Shown here in pieces: positions 1-7,391 of a stretch of DNA of 52,028 nt (positions are counted from its first letter, which is position 1; each line of letters starts with the position of its first letter). Where the stretch lies: positions 1-52,028 of the forward strand of contig CAYVJA010000014.1 of the NCBI GenBank assembly GCA_964451605.1. Direction: 5' to 3'. A program made the translations under genes and the position numbers. The notes under the pieces are model-generated. The model did no database searches. It worked only from the letters and a program-made list of their open reading frames with translations, and had not been told where the DNA came from. The stretch is from JAQVSH01 sp964451605. Its GTDB lineage: Bacteria; Bacteroidota; Bacteroidia; Bacteroidales; UBA4181.

Positions 1-53
1 GCACTAGAGCATTAGAGCACTAGAGCATTAGAGCACTAGAGCACTAGAGCACT
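1..53 (+). repeat. Octamer array GCACTAGA/GCATTAGA (element E1)
   Basis: Six full octamers, GCACTAGA or GCATTAGA, plus five bases, begin at the window edge, so the element is probably longer. The stop codon of the adjacent minus-strand permease lies inside the array: its last codons (GTG CTC TAG) are simply the array read on the other strand. Same family as the elements at 4.9, 6.4, 7.2, 13.0, 15.3, 15.8, 20.3, 37.9 and 39.3 kb. Confidence 0.9.
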
Positions 54-1162
54 GTTTTTCTATAGCTCCAAACCGCCCATGTGGCAAAAAAGAGCGAAAA
101 GCCGGCTAATGCTGTCAGGTGGCCCGAAAGATGTGTCAGTCCGCTGCCTTTCAGGTAGATTTGCCGCATGGCTTCAATGAAATAGCGGGGCGGATTGAGA
201 TTACTAAACCACTGCGCCCAGTGAGGCATACTGTTTACCGGGGTAAACAGGCCACTGGTCAGGATCATTACGATTACAAAGAAAAACATGATAAACATGG
301 CTTGTTGTGTGGTGGTGGCATAATTCGAAACCACTAAACCGAACCCCGACATCACCAGAATAAACAGGGCGGCAAAGAGGTATAGGGTTAAAAGGCTCCC
401 CTCCGGAATCAGACCATAGACCCAGCGAGCCAACAGCACCGTAAGCGTTAGCGCAATAAAACCAACCAGCCAATAGGGAATCAGTTTGGCAAATATGAAG
501 GTGTATTTATGCACCGGCGTTACATTCATCTGCTCTATGGTTCCGGACTCTTTCTCGCCCACAATATTCAACGCCGGCAAGAAACCACACATCATTATGA
601 GAAGCATGGTCATCAGTGCGGGAATCATAAATACTTTATAGTCGAGGTGTGGATTAAAGAGATAACGCGGCAGCACCCCGATTCGCGGCGGAGCGGTTGT
701 GCCGCCCGGCGAGAGTACTGCTGTGGTTCCCAACCCGGACGAAAAATCGCGAAGAATTGCCGTCAGGTAGGCACTGCCCAAACCAGCCTTGGTTCCGTTC
801 ACTGAATTGGCAGTAATCATCACAGTACTCTCCTCACCCATTTTGAGTTTTCTCTCAAAATGGAGCGGGATTTCGAGTATCAGATCGGCACTGCCCTGCT
901 CCAGGGCATAAAGAGCCTGTTGTTGTGAAGCAGCAAAATCGGTAAGCCGAAAATAGGAGGTTGCCCCTAATTTGCCGGACAAAAGCGTGGAGGCCGGAGA
1001 CCGGTCGTAATCGACAACTGCCAGCTTTATCTGCTTAACCTCCAGATTGGCAGCCCAAGGCAATACCAAAACCACTACACAAGGCATCAAAAAGATAAGC
1101 CTGGGCAGAAAGGAGTTGCGCAGAATCTGCTTGCACTCTTTTTCTATCAGAAATTTCAACAT
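44..1162 (-). CDS. ABC-2 type transporter permease (YbhR-like)
   Basis: A 372-residue inner-membrane permease of the ABC-2 family, the last gene of the efflux operon. One membrane helix lies at about residues 19-38. A large extracytoplasmic region follows to about 175, then about five helices to the C-terminus. The cytoplasmic motif GEKESGTIEQMNVTP after the second helix is the usual ABC-2 signature (E.GT.E). It starts 2 bases after the stop of the preceding permease, so translation is probably coupled. With the second permease it would form the membrane channel driven by the two ATPases upstream. The order adaptor, ATPase, permease, permease matches E. coli ybhG-ybhF-ybhS-ybhR, which makes this the YbhR counterpart; that assignment is by synteny and family. 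The stop codon lies within a repeat array. Confidence 0.9.
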   Translation of the reverse strand: MLKFLIEKECKQILRNSFLPRLIFLMPCVVVLVLPWAANLEVKQIKLAVVDYDRSPASTLLSGKLGATSYFRLTDFAASQQQALYALEQGSADLILEIPLHFERKLKMGEESTVMITANSVNGTKAGLGSAYLTAILRDFSSGLGTTAVLSPGGTTAPPRIGVLPRYLFNPHLDYKVFMIPALMTMLLIMMCGFLPALNIVGEKESGTIEQMNVTPVHKYTFIFAKLIPYWLVGFIALTLTVLLARWVYGLIPEGSLLTLYLFAALFILVMSGFGLVVSNYATTTQQAMFIMFFFVIVMILTSGLFTPVNSMPHWAQWFSNLNPPRYFIEAMRQIYLKGSGLTHLSGHLTALAGFSLFFATWAVWSYRKTVL

Positions 1163-1164
1163 AG

Positions 1165-2274
1165 CTACTCCAACCGGATTTTAAACTTTTTCAGACTCAA
1201 TAGAAGAACCACGCAGGTCATAATCAACAAAATGGCCATCTCCTTCCAGACATAAATACCCGAAAGTCCCTCAATCATTAACTTTTTCACCCCCACAATA
1301 TACCAACGTGCCGGAATCAGATGCGAAATGGCTTGTAACACACCGGGCATACTTTCTATCGGGAAAATCATTCCTGAGAGCAGCAACACAGGGTACATCA
1401 AGACCATGCCCGATGCCAGCATTGCCGCCATCTGCGTGGTAACCAGGGTAGAAATAAGCAGTCCCAGCGAAAGGGCCAGCAGAATGTAGATAAAAGAGAG
1501 TAACAGCAACCATATAAGGCTGCCCGCTACAGGCACCTGTAGCACAAATACCGAAAGCAGAAGGATAGAGGCCAGATTTACGCAAGAAAGCACAAAATAG
1601 GGAATCACCTTGGCCATAACCACAAGATAGGGTTTCATGGGCGATACAAGAAGAACCTCCATAGTTCCCCGCTCTCTTTCGCGCACAATCGAGATAGAGG
1701 TCATCATGGCACAAATCAGGATCAGAATCAGACCCATTACCCCGGGCACAAAGTGGTAGGCAGAGTTCATCTGCGGGTTATAGAGCATCTTCACTTGCGC
1801 TGTAATCCCGGGAATCGCGCCAGAATGGGGGGTAACTTCAGGTGAGTAGGCCGCCACAATGGACGTAGCATAACTCACAATAGCCGAAGCAATATTAGGG
1901 TCAGTGGCATCGACCAGGAGCTGAACCTCTGACTTACGGGAATGCAACAGTTGCTGCCGAAACTGCTCGGGGAAAACCAGCACCATATCGGTTCCCGGGC
2001 CCGACATCACCTCGTCAATCTGTTGAGGGCTATTCAGATAAGAGACAATACTGAAGTAGGGATTGGCATCGAACCGCTTAATCAGATTTTGGGTTGCCAC
2101 ATCGTTCGAAGGATCAAATACCGCTACGCGTACATTTTTTACCTCTGTACTAATGGCAAACCCAAACAGAATAATCTGAATAATGGGAATGCCCAGCAAA
2201 ATCGCCATTGTCCAGCGATCTCTCAGGATATGGCGAAACTCCTTTTTAACCAAGGCTATAAATGCACGCTTCAT
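1165..2274 (-). CDS. ABC-2 type transporter permease (YbhS-like)
   Basis: A 369-residue ABC-2 family membrane protein, paralogous to the next gene. It has an N-terminal helix at about 22-42 (MAILLGIPIIQIILFGFAIS region), a periplasmic domain of about 130 residues, and five to six C-terminal helices. RERERGTMEVLLVSP, just after the second helix, matches the family motif. The start at 2274 lies 12 bases after the ATPase stop. It probably forms a heterodimer with the downstream permease and exports a drug or similar compound through the adaptor and TolC encoded in the same operon. The substrate cannot be read from sequence. Confidence 0.9.
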   Translation of the reverse strand: MKRAFIALVKKEFRHILRDRWTMAILLGIPIIQIILFGFAISTEVKNVRVAVFDPSNDVATQNLIKRFDANPYFSIVSYLNSPQQIDEVMSGPGTDMVLVFPEQFRQQLLHSRKSEVQLLVDATDPNIASAIVSYATSIVAAYSPEVTPHSGAIPGITAQVKMLYNPQMNSAYHFVPGVMGLILILICAMMTSISIVRERERGTMEVLLVSPMKPYLVVMAKVIPYFVLSCVNLASILLLSVFVLQVPVAGSLIWLLLLSFIYILLALSLGLLISTLVTTQMAAMLASGMVLMYPVLLLSGMIFPIESMPGVLQAISHLIPARWYIVGVKKLMIEGLSGIYVWKEMAILLIMTCVVLLLSLKKFKIRLE

Positions 2275-2286
2275 AGTTATCTGCGC

Positions 2287-3036
2287 TTACAGGTTTGCTC
2301 TTTGTGCTTTTCGTGCCAGTTGCAGAAAAACGCCATCCATTGAGTGGGTTCCAAATTGTGCCTGCAAACGTGCAGGTGTATCAAGCGCTTCAATCCGGCC
2401 ATCGACCATGATGGAGACACGATTACAATACTCGGCTTCGTCCATATAGTGAGTGGTTACAAAAACCGTGATCCCCCTGTCGGCCGCCTCATAGATTAAC
2501 TCCCAGAATTGCCGTCGTGCCGAAGGGTCGACCCCACCTGTAGGTTCGTCAAGAAATACCACCCCGGGTTCGTGAAAAATGGCAACAGAGAAGGCCAGTT
2601 TTTGCTTCCAGCCTAAAGGGAGCGAACCAACCAGGGTATTACGTTCCTTTTCGAAGCCGAGTCGTCGGAGAAGCTCCTCTGTTCTGGAGGCAATCAGCGT
2701 TTCGCTCATACCATAGATACCTGCAAACAACCGGATATTTTCCCACACCTTCAGATCTTCGTAAAGCGAAAACTTCTGACTCATGTAACCAATGCTTTTT
2801 TTCACCTTCTCAGGTTCGCGGGCAATGTCGAATCCGGCAACGCGGCCACTTCCGGAGGTAGGTATGCTTAATCCGCACAACATCCGCATTGCAGTAGTTT
2901 TCCCTGCACCGTTGGCGCCCAGAAAACCAAAAATTTCCCCCTTCTCTACCGAAAAACTGATGGCATCGACGGCAGTAAAGTTTCCAAACCGTTTGGTCAG
3001 CTTTTCGGCCGAAATAACTACTGGTTTATTGTCCAT
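2287..3036 (-). CDS. ABC transporter ATP-binding protein (YbhF C-half-like)
   Basis: A 249-residue nucleotide-binding protein. The Walker A motif is GANGAGKTT (about residues 40-48), Walker B ends in VVFLDEPTGGVDP, and the switch histidine is in VFVTTHYMDEAEYC. The ABC signature is degenerate: LPLGWKQKL replaces the usual LSGGMKQ. The same degeneracy is known in the C-terminal half of E. coli YbhF (my recollection), while the neighbouring ATPase keeps the canonical motif. The two genes overlap by 11 bases. I infer that together they replace the single fused two-domain YbhF and work as a heterodimer with one strong and one weak signature. Confidence 0.92.
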   Translation of the reverse strand: MDNKPVVISAEKLTKRFGNFTAVDAISFSVEKGEIFGFLGANGAGKTTAMRMLCGLSIPTSGSGRVAGFDIAREPEKVKKSIGYMSQKFSLYEDLKVWENIRLFAGIYGMSETLIASRTEELLRRLGFEKERNTLVGSLPLGWKQKLAFSVAIFHEPGVVFLDEPTGGVDPSARRQFWELIYEAADRGITVFVTTHYMDEAEYCNRVSIMVDGRIEALDTPARLQAQFGTHSMDGVFLQLARKAQRANL

Positions 3037-3946
3037 AACGGGTTGTATTGGCTCTATACATAAAACAATCCTCTATTCCAGGCAATTGGGTATGCATTTC
3101 GAGTTGGCTATGCCCCCTCTCCATCAGATATTGCCGAAACTGTGCCTCCGAAAAGCCGGAATCCAGGATAACATGGTGTACCTGGCCAAAAGCCTGGCAA
3201 CTTTTTACCTTACCATGACTACGGATATCCCGTAAAAGCATCGACATGTTGCTCGCCTTCACAGCCCAGAGGGTTTCAGGAAAGGAGGCAATCATATTTT
3301 GCGGAGTATCGATTTCCAAAAAAGCGCCCTCCTGCATCAAGGCGATTCGTTCGCACTGAAGTGCTTCATCCATATATGGGGTCGAAACCAAAATGGTAAT
3401 TTCCTCCTGCTTCAGGCTGCGCAAAATGGTCCAGAACTCCTTGCGGGAGACAGGATCGACTCCTGTTGTCGGCTCATCGAGCAATACTAACGAGGGTCGG
3501 TGAATCAGGGCACAACAGAGAGCCAGTTTCTGCTTCATTCCCCCGGAGAGCGCCCCTGCCCTACGATCTCTGAAAGGCTCCAGCTGGCCGTAGATATCGG
3601 CAATTAAGCGTGCATTCACAGAAGGAGTGGTATCGAAAACCGCAGCAAAAAAGTGCAGATTCTCCTCTACCGACATATCCGGATAAAGCGAAAATCTTCC
3701 CGGCATATATCCCACCCGCTTCCGAATCTCTCTATACTGATTTACGAGGTGGTAACCATCGATGGAGCCACTGCCCGAATCGGGCAGCAAAAGGGTTGCC
3801 AACAGGCGAAACAGTGTACTCTTGCCTGCTCCGTCGGGCCCGATTATTCCAAATAATTCCCCTTTCCCCACTGTAAACGAGAGGTTGGTCAAAGCCACAG
3901 TCTGCCCGTAATTTTTCGTCAAACCTTCAACAACTACCGCATCCAT
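3026..3946 (-). CDS. ABC transporter ATP-binding protein (YbhF N-half-like)
   Basis: A 306-residue ATPase with Walker A GPDGAGKST (about residues 35-43), signature LSGGMKQKL and Walker B SLVLLDEPTTGVDP. The switch position reads ILVSTPYMDEAL, so the usual H-loop histidine is replaced by proline (STPYMDE instead of TTHYMDE). This may impair hydrolysis at one of the two composite sites. About 70 residues beyond the nucleotide-binding core form a C-terminal extension. It starts 3 bases after the adaptor stop and overlaps the next ATPase by 11 bases, so the genes are clearly one operon. It powers the two ABC-2 permeases downstream. Confidence 0.92.
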   Translation of the reverse strand: MDAVVVEGLTKNYGQTVALTNLSFTVGKGELFGIIGPDGAGKSTLFRLLATLLLPDSGSGSIDGYHLVNQYREIRKRVGYMPGRFSLYPDMSVEENLHFFAAVFDTTPSVNARLIADIYGQLEPFRDRRAGALSGGMKQKLALCCALIHRPSLVLLDEPTTGVDPVSRKEFWTILRSLKQEEITILVSTPYMDEALQCERIALMQEGAFLEIDTPQNMIASFPETLWAVKASNMSMLLRDIRSHGKVKSCQAFGQVHHVILDSGFSEAQFRQYLMERGHSQLEMHTQLPGIEDCFMYRANTTRYGQ

Positions 3947-3949
3947 ACC

Positions 3950-4879
3950 TTAGAATTTCACTTCGCCATACATTCCGATTTTCAGAAAGCCGTCGTTCTT
4001 AACCGCAATTTTCACAGCATAGACCAGATTCACCCGTTCTTCGCGTGTCTGGATGGTTTTCGGCGTAAATTCCGCCTTATCTGAGATCCAGGCCACCCTT
4101 CCGCGATACTCCCTGCGCCCTTGCTCACCAAAGTCGGACCATACCAACGCCTCCTGCCCCAGCTGCACCTTTGTTAGCAACGTTGAAGGCAGATAAGCGC
4201 GAAGATAGATCTCCTCCATATTTGCCACTGTAAAGAGACCCTTTCCCGGCAAAGCATATTCGCCCTCTTCGGCATACTTCACCAGAACCGTTCCGGTTAT
4301 GGGCGAAAGAATGGCCGATTTCCAAATCTGATCTTCTATTCGGGCAATTTCAACTTCCAGTGCCGCCCCCTCTTCGGCCAAAGCTCTGTTGGCTCCCGAA
4401 AGTGACTCCTTCTGCGCATCCATCTGCTTTTCGAGCACCGAAATCCGCGAATTACTGTCGTCTAATTGCTTCCGATTAGCAGCATCCATACGAATCAGAT
4501 TTTCGATTCGTTCGCGTTCGCGCCTTTCTGTAATAATTTGCTGTTGCAGAGCGGCCACCTGAAGGGGTACATCCTGCATCCGGCTTCTCACTGCCTGACG
4601 CGAGGCCGACAGCTGAATCTTCCGGAGGTAGAGCTGCATAGTATCGACATACCCCAGCGCACTATCCCGGACCACAAGAGCCCCCTCCTCCACACCGAGT
4701 TTCATAATTTTCCCTGAGGTTTCGGCCGAGACCGTTACCTCTGTGGCCTCGAACATACCTGAAGCATCGAAAGCTTCGTCATGAGATGAACACGACACCC
4801 CGACCACCAACAGCCAAAAAAACAGAATAACAGGAAATAGCGATGGCCGGGTTCTGACTAAACGAAAGAATGACATCAT
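3950..4879 (-). CDS. HlyD/YbhG-type efflux adaptor lipoprotein
   Basis: A 309-residue periplasmic adaptor (membrane fusion protein). The N-terminus has a hydrophobic stretch ending in VVGVSCSS, a lipobox with the lipidated cysteine near residue 30. Next come the first half of a biotinyl-lipoyl-like domain (VSAETSGKIMKLGVEEGA), a long alpha-helical hairpin (about 75-180, rich in Gln, Arg and Glu) and the second lipoyl half (ILSPITGTVLVKYAEEGE). A beta-barrel region ends the protein. It would bridge the ABC-2 permeases to TolC. The 163 bases upstream, between TolC and this start, hold repeat element E2. Two adjacent ATGs (4879 and 4876) could both serve as start. Confidence 0.9.
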   Translation of the reverse strand: MMSFFRLVRTRPSLFPVILFFWLLVVGVSCSSHDEAFDASGMFEATEVTVSAETSGKIMKLGVEEGALVVRDSALGYVDTMQLYLRKIQLSASRQAVRSRMQDVPLQVAALQQQIITERRERERIENLIRMDAANRKQLDDSNSRISVLEKQMDAQKESLSGANRALAEEGAALEVEIARIEDQIWKSAILSPITGTVLVKYAEEGEYALPGKGLFTVANMEEIYLRAYLPSTLLTKVQLGQEALVWSDFGEQGRREYRGRVAWISDKAEFTPKTIQTREERVNLVYAVKIAVKNDGFLKIGMYGEVKF

Positions 4880-4880
4880 A

Positions 4881-4996
4881 GTAAATGGTTAATAGTTAAT
4901 GGTTAATGCGCTGGTGCTCTGGTGCTCTAATGCTCTAATGCTCTAGTGCTCTAATGCTCTAGTGCTCTAGTGCTCTAGTGCTGCGCTGCGCGCGCT
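4881..4996 (-). repeat. Composite intergenic element E2
   Basis: Read on the minus strand, this holds a GCGCGC-AGCGCAGC core (4983-4995) and then nine exact-period octamers (ACTAGAGC, ATTAGAGC, ACCAGAGC; 4911-4982). A short ATTAACC-type module (about 4881-4908) follows and ends next to the adaptor start codon. The element fills the tolC-adaptor gap and would form the 5' leader of the adaptor if the operon has an internal promoter. Confidence 0.9.
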
Positions 4997-5042
4997 AATT
5001 ATCGAATTATCTAATTTCCTCATCATCACATTTTTACATCAA
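4997..5042. repeat. AT-rich module adjoining E2
   Basis: AT-rich segment with AATTATCG-like units of 8 bases followed by a CATCATCACAT-like stretch. The same two patterns recur beside E3 (about 6362-6433) in the opposite orientation, suggesting this is a module of the composite element rather than random AT-rich spacer. It runs up to the stop codon of the TolC gene. Confidence 0.6.
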
Positions 5043-6353
5043 TTAATTGTTCATCAGGGTTTTGAGGGTATTTTGGGCTTGAAGGAGTTGGATGCGGTGG
5101 AGGGTGTGGGTTTGGATGGCGAGTTGTTCGGCTGTCATTTCGCGCATGAGATCGGTTACGTTGATGATTCCGTTTTCGAGTTTTGCTTCGGCAGCCTGTC
5201 GGATGTTGCTCCTGAGGGCTATGAGTTCTTGGTCATAGTGCAGTGTTTCCTGCAATTTTTCAATTTCCGACTGTTGTCTTATAAGTTGCTGCTGAAGCAG
5301 GTAAAGAAAACTCTTCTTTTGAGTTTCTACCTTCTCTTTTTCCAGATCCAGTAAAGCCAAATCATTTTTACGGGTGTAACGTGTTCCCAGATTCCACGAC
5401 AGACGAACGCCTCCCAGTGCGTAGGCCGAAAACTCGTTCTTGAGCATATTCAGGCCCGGATTTCCCCATGCCCCCTGCATAAATGCCTGAACCTTTGGCT
5501 TTTGATCAGAATCTAATACAGCCTTCTGCGATTCCCACCTCTCCTCCTGCGCTCGAAAAAGCGAGAGTTCGGGTCGCCGGATAGTTGTAAGAGAGGGTAT
5601 TGACCCATCACTAAGACCGGCGGATGAGCTGAGTTTCTCCGGATAGCTGATTCCTTCAGGAGGCAAAGGCGCTTCCCATGCCGAGGGATCCAGAAGAGTT
5701 TCTCCTGTAAGCGCCATCAGCATTTGCACATATCCTTTACGCAACCTCTCAAGAGAGACTCTCTGCTGTTGATTACTCACCTGCTCCACCCCCACAGCAT
5801 CCAGATCGGCCTGATGCGCAACCCCATTTGCCAGATACCCCGAAACCCTTTTATAATTGCGTTCCAACTCTTCGGCAAACAAACCATTTTGAACCAGTTG
5901 CTCATTCAATAACAACACGCCGAAAAAGAGCGCATCGACCCGCTCCTTCAGGGCATAGAGATCCGTTTCGAGTAAAGCCCGTTCCACTTCCGACCCTGCT
6001 TCGATAACCGATTGACGCGCCTTGATCGATCCACCGTCGTAGAGCAACTGATTCACCTCGGCAGCCACCTGATACTGATCCTTATTCAACGCCTTCAATC
6101 CGGGCATATTCACCGGAATCTCCACCACCTCCGACTGCCACGTTGCCTTAGCAGATAGAGAAAACCTGGGCAAAAAACCCGTACCCGCATTCGCAACCGT
6201 ATATTCTCTGCTCCGCTCAATCAAACCCAACTCCACAATACGCGGAAAATTGGCTCTGGCCCTGGCATAGCACCCCTCGAGCGTTACCTGCCCAATCACC
6301 GATTGAGCTAATAGGATAAAGAAAAGCACCCAAAGAAGACGATTCCTAAACAT
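5043..6353 (-). CDS. TolC family outer membrane efflux protein
   Basis: 436 residues counted from the ATG at 6353. I chose this start because the protein then opens with a clean signal peptide (MFRNRLLWVLFFILLAQSVIGQ) and a short AGGA lies a few bases upstream. An upstream in-frame extension to 6431 would translate intergenic repeat sequence. The body shows the long alpha-helical repeats of TolC/OEP proteins (two OEP repeats, about 30-215 and 235-430), with Asn- and Gln-rich coiled-coil stretches and no lipobox. It supplies the outer-membrane duct for the adaptor and ABC-2 permeases encoded downstream on the same strand. Both its upstream and downstream gaps contain repeat elements. Confidence 0.88.
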   Translation of the reverse strand: MFRNRLLWVLFFILLAQSVIGQVTLEGCYARARANFPRIVELGLIERSREYTVANAGTGFLPRFSLSAKATWQSEVVEIPVNMPGLKALNKDQYQVAAEVNQLLYDGGSIKARQSVIEAGSEVERALLETDLYALKERVDALFFGVLLLNEQLVQNGLFAEELERNYKRVSGYLANGVAHQADLDAVGVEQVSNQQQRVSLERLRKGYVQMLMALTGETLLDPSAWEAPLPPEGISYPEKLSSSAGLSDGSIPSLTTIRRPELSLFRAQEERWESQKAVLDSDQKPKVQAFMQGAWGNPGLNMLKNEFSAYALGGVRLSWNLGTRYTRKNDLALLDLEKEKVETQKKSFLYLLQQQLIRQQSEIEKLQETLHYDQELIALRSNIRQAAEAKLENGIINVTDLMREMTAEQLAIQTHTLHRIQLLQAQNTLKTLMNN

Positions 6354-6361
6354 ATTCCTGA

Positions 6362-6474
6362 TTTTAATTCGACAATTTGATGATGTGATGATGTGACGAT
6401 GAAGAAATTCAATAATTCGATAATTCGACAATTAGCGCGCGCAGCGCAGCACTAGAGCACTAGTGCACAGCGCA
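6362..6474 (+). repeat. Composite intergenic element E3
   Basis: Starts with an AT-rich part (6362-6433: GATGATGTGATGATGTG, then units close to AATTCGAT with an 8-base period). The GCGCGC-AGCGCAGC core (about 6435-6450), two octamers and a GCAC..GCGC end follow. It separates the TetR gene from tolC and abuts the TetR stop codon (TGA at 6475-6477, in the context TGATGCGC). Confidence 0.8.
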
Positions 6475-7110
6475 TCATGGCCTCAAACTTCTCACCACCG
6501 TATCGACAATTTCCCTCCTTCTCGAAGACACCAACCGTTCGGCTTCCTCAGGAGTGAGCTCCATAAGTGTTGTGAGAGCGGGCAAAGCCAAAAACATGGC
6601 CGCATTCATAGAAATCACATTCAATATGAGATTCAACACCGAGATAGGGCGAATCTCCCCGGCTTTGACCGCTGCCTCAAGGTCGGCTTCCAATCGTTCG
6701 ATCATAGCCAAAGGAATATTGCCAAGACTCTCTTTAAGCTGCAAAGCACGCTCCGGATGCATCGAAATCTCCCTGATCATCATAAAAGGGAATCGGGGAT
6801 TCCTTGACATCATATTGAAATGAAGCAAAATCATACGTTCAAGCCTTTCCAGAAAAGAGCCACCCATCGTATCAACCTGGAAGAAGCCCTGCGAAAACTC
6901 CAGAATTTTAGGTTCGAACACCTTCCTGAAGAGATTCTCCTTAGTCCGGAAATAGTAATGAATCAACGCCTGGTTACACCCTACCTGCTTAGCTATTTCG
7001 GTAGTAGAAGTCAACGAAAACCCCTTCTCCAGAAAAAGACGTTCGGCCACCTCCAGAATAGCCTGCTCGACAGGTATATCGTTGAAATCTAAGCTTTTTG
7101 AGGAATTCAT
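6475..7110 (-). CDS. TetR/AcrR family transcriptional regulator
   Basis: A 211-residue repressor-type protein. The N-terminal helix-turn-helix (about residues 14-60) includes AERLFLEKGFSLTSTTEIA and the recognition-helix pattern CNQALIHYYFRTKENLF, both typical of TetR. The C-terminal half is an all-helical ligand-binding domain (TetR_C-like). It is the first gene of the efflux operon, 121 bases before tolC, and most likely controls this operon in response to a transported compound, as CecR does beside ybhGFSR in E. coli. A perfect 12-base inverted repeat 65 bases upstream of its start is a candidate operator. The stop codon is supplied by repeat element E3. Confidence 0.92.
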   Translation of the reverse strand: MNSSKSLDFNDIPVEQAILEVAERLFLEKGFSLTSTTEIAKQVGCNQALIHYYFRTKENLFRKVFEPKILEFSQGFFQVDTMGGSFLERLERMILLHFNMMSRNPRFPFMMIREISMHPERALQLKESLGNIPLAMIERLEADLEAAVKAGEIRPISVLNLILNVISMNAAMFLALPALTTLMELTPEEAERLVSSRRREIVDTVVRSLRP

Positions 7111-7174
7111 AAATATTAGCAGGTTTATTTAATAGCTCTATTAGTGGTGCAAATATAAAGCAATATTCTACAAA

Positions 7175-7201
7175 ATCAATATGCGCCATGCGCATATTGA
7201 T
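7175..7201. promoter_or_regulatory. Perfect inverted repeat, candidate TetR operator
   Basis: Two perfect 12-base arms (ATCAATATGCGC and its complement, 7175-7186 and 7190-7201) are separated by CAT. The repeat lies 65-91 bases upstream of the TetR start, where an autoregulating TetR protein would be expected to bind. It could instead be part of the neighbouring repeat element E4, since GCGC-rich hairpins are common there. Confidence 0.45.
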
Positions 7202-7206
7202 GAATG

Positions 7207-7268
7207 GTTAATGTACGCTTCGCGCAAGTGAAATAGTGTAGCAGTGCTCTAGTGCTGCGCCTCGCGCG
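7207..7268 (-). repeat. Composite intergenic element E4
   Basis: On the minus strand the order is core GCGCGAGGCGCAGC, then ACTAGAGC plus a partial unit. A spacer follows, then a second core-like GCGCGAAGCG and a short ATTAACCATTC module. It is the shortest array in the family and lies between the divergent TetR and AsmA genes (282-base gap). The remaining 7269-7391 shows no feature I can name beyond the AsmA leader. Confidence 0.75.
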
Positions 7269-7391
7269 GGTGAAAAAGTGATTTGGATTACGTAGACAGT
7301 TACCTCCAATTAGGCGGAATCAATGAAGTGAACATTTTTCCAGGTCGTGGGTTGTATCTATATTCGCTTCTCTCAATTAATCCGGATTAAG

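Noticed and set aside
6354..6431. Longer start for the first TolC gene
   Set aside because: The extra 26 codons are translated from the AT-rich repeat module and would place residues before the signal peptide.
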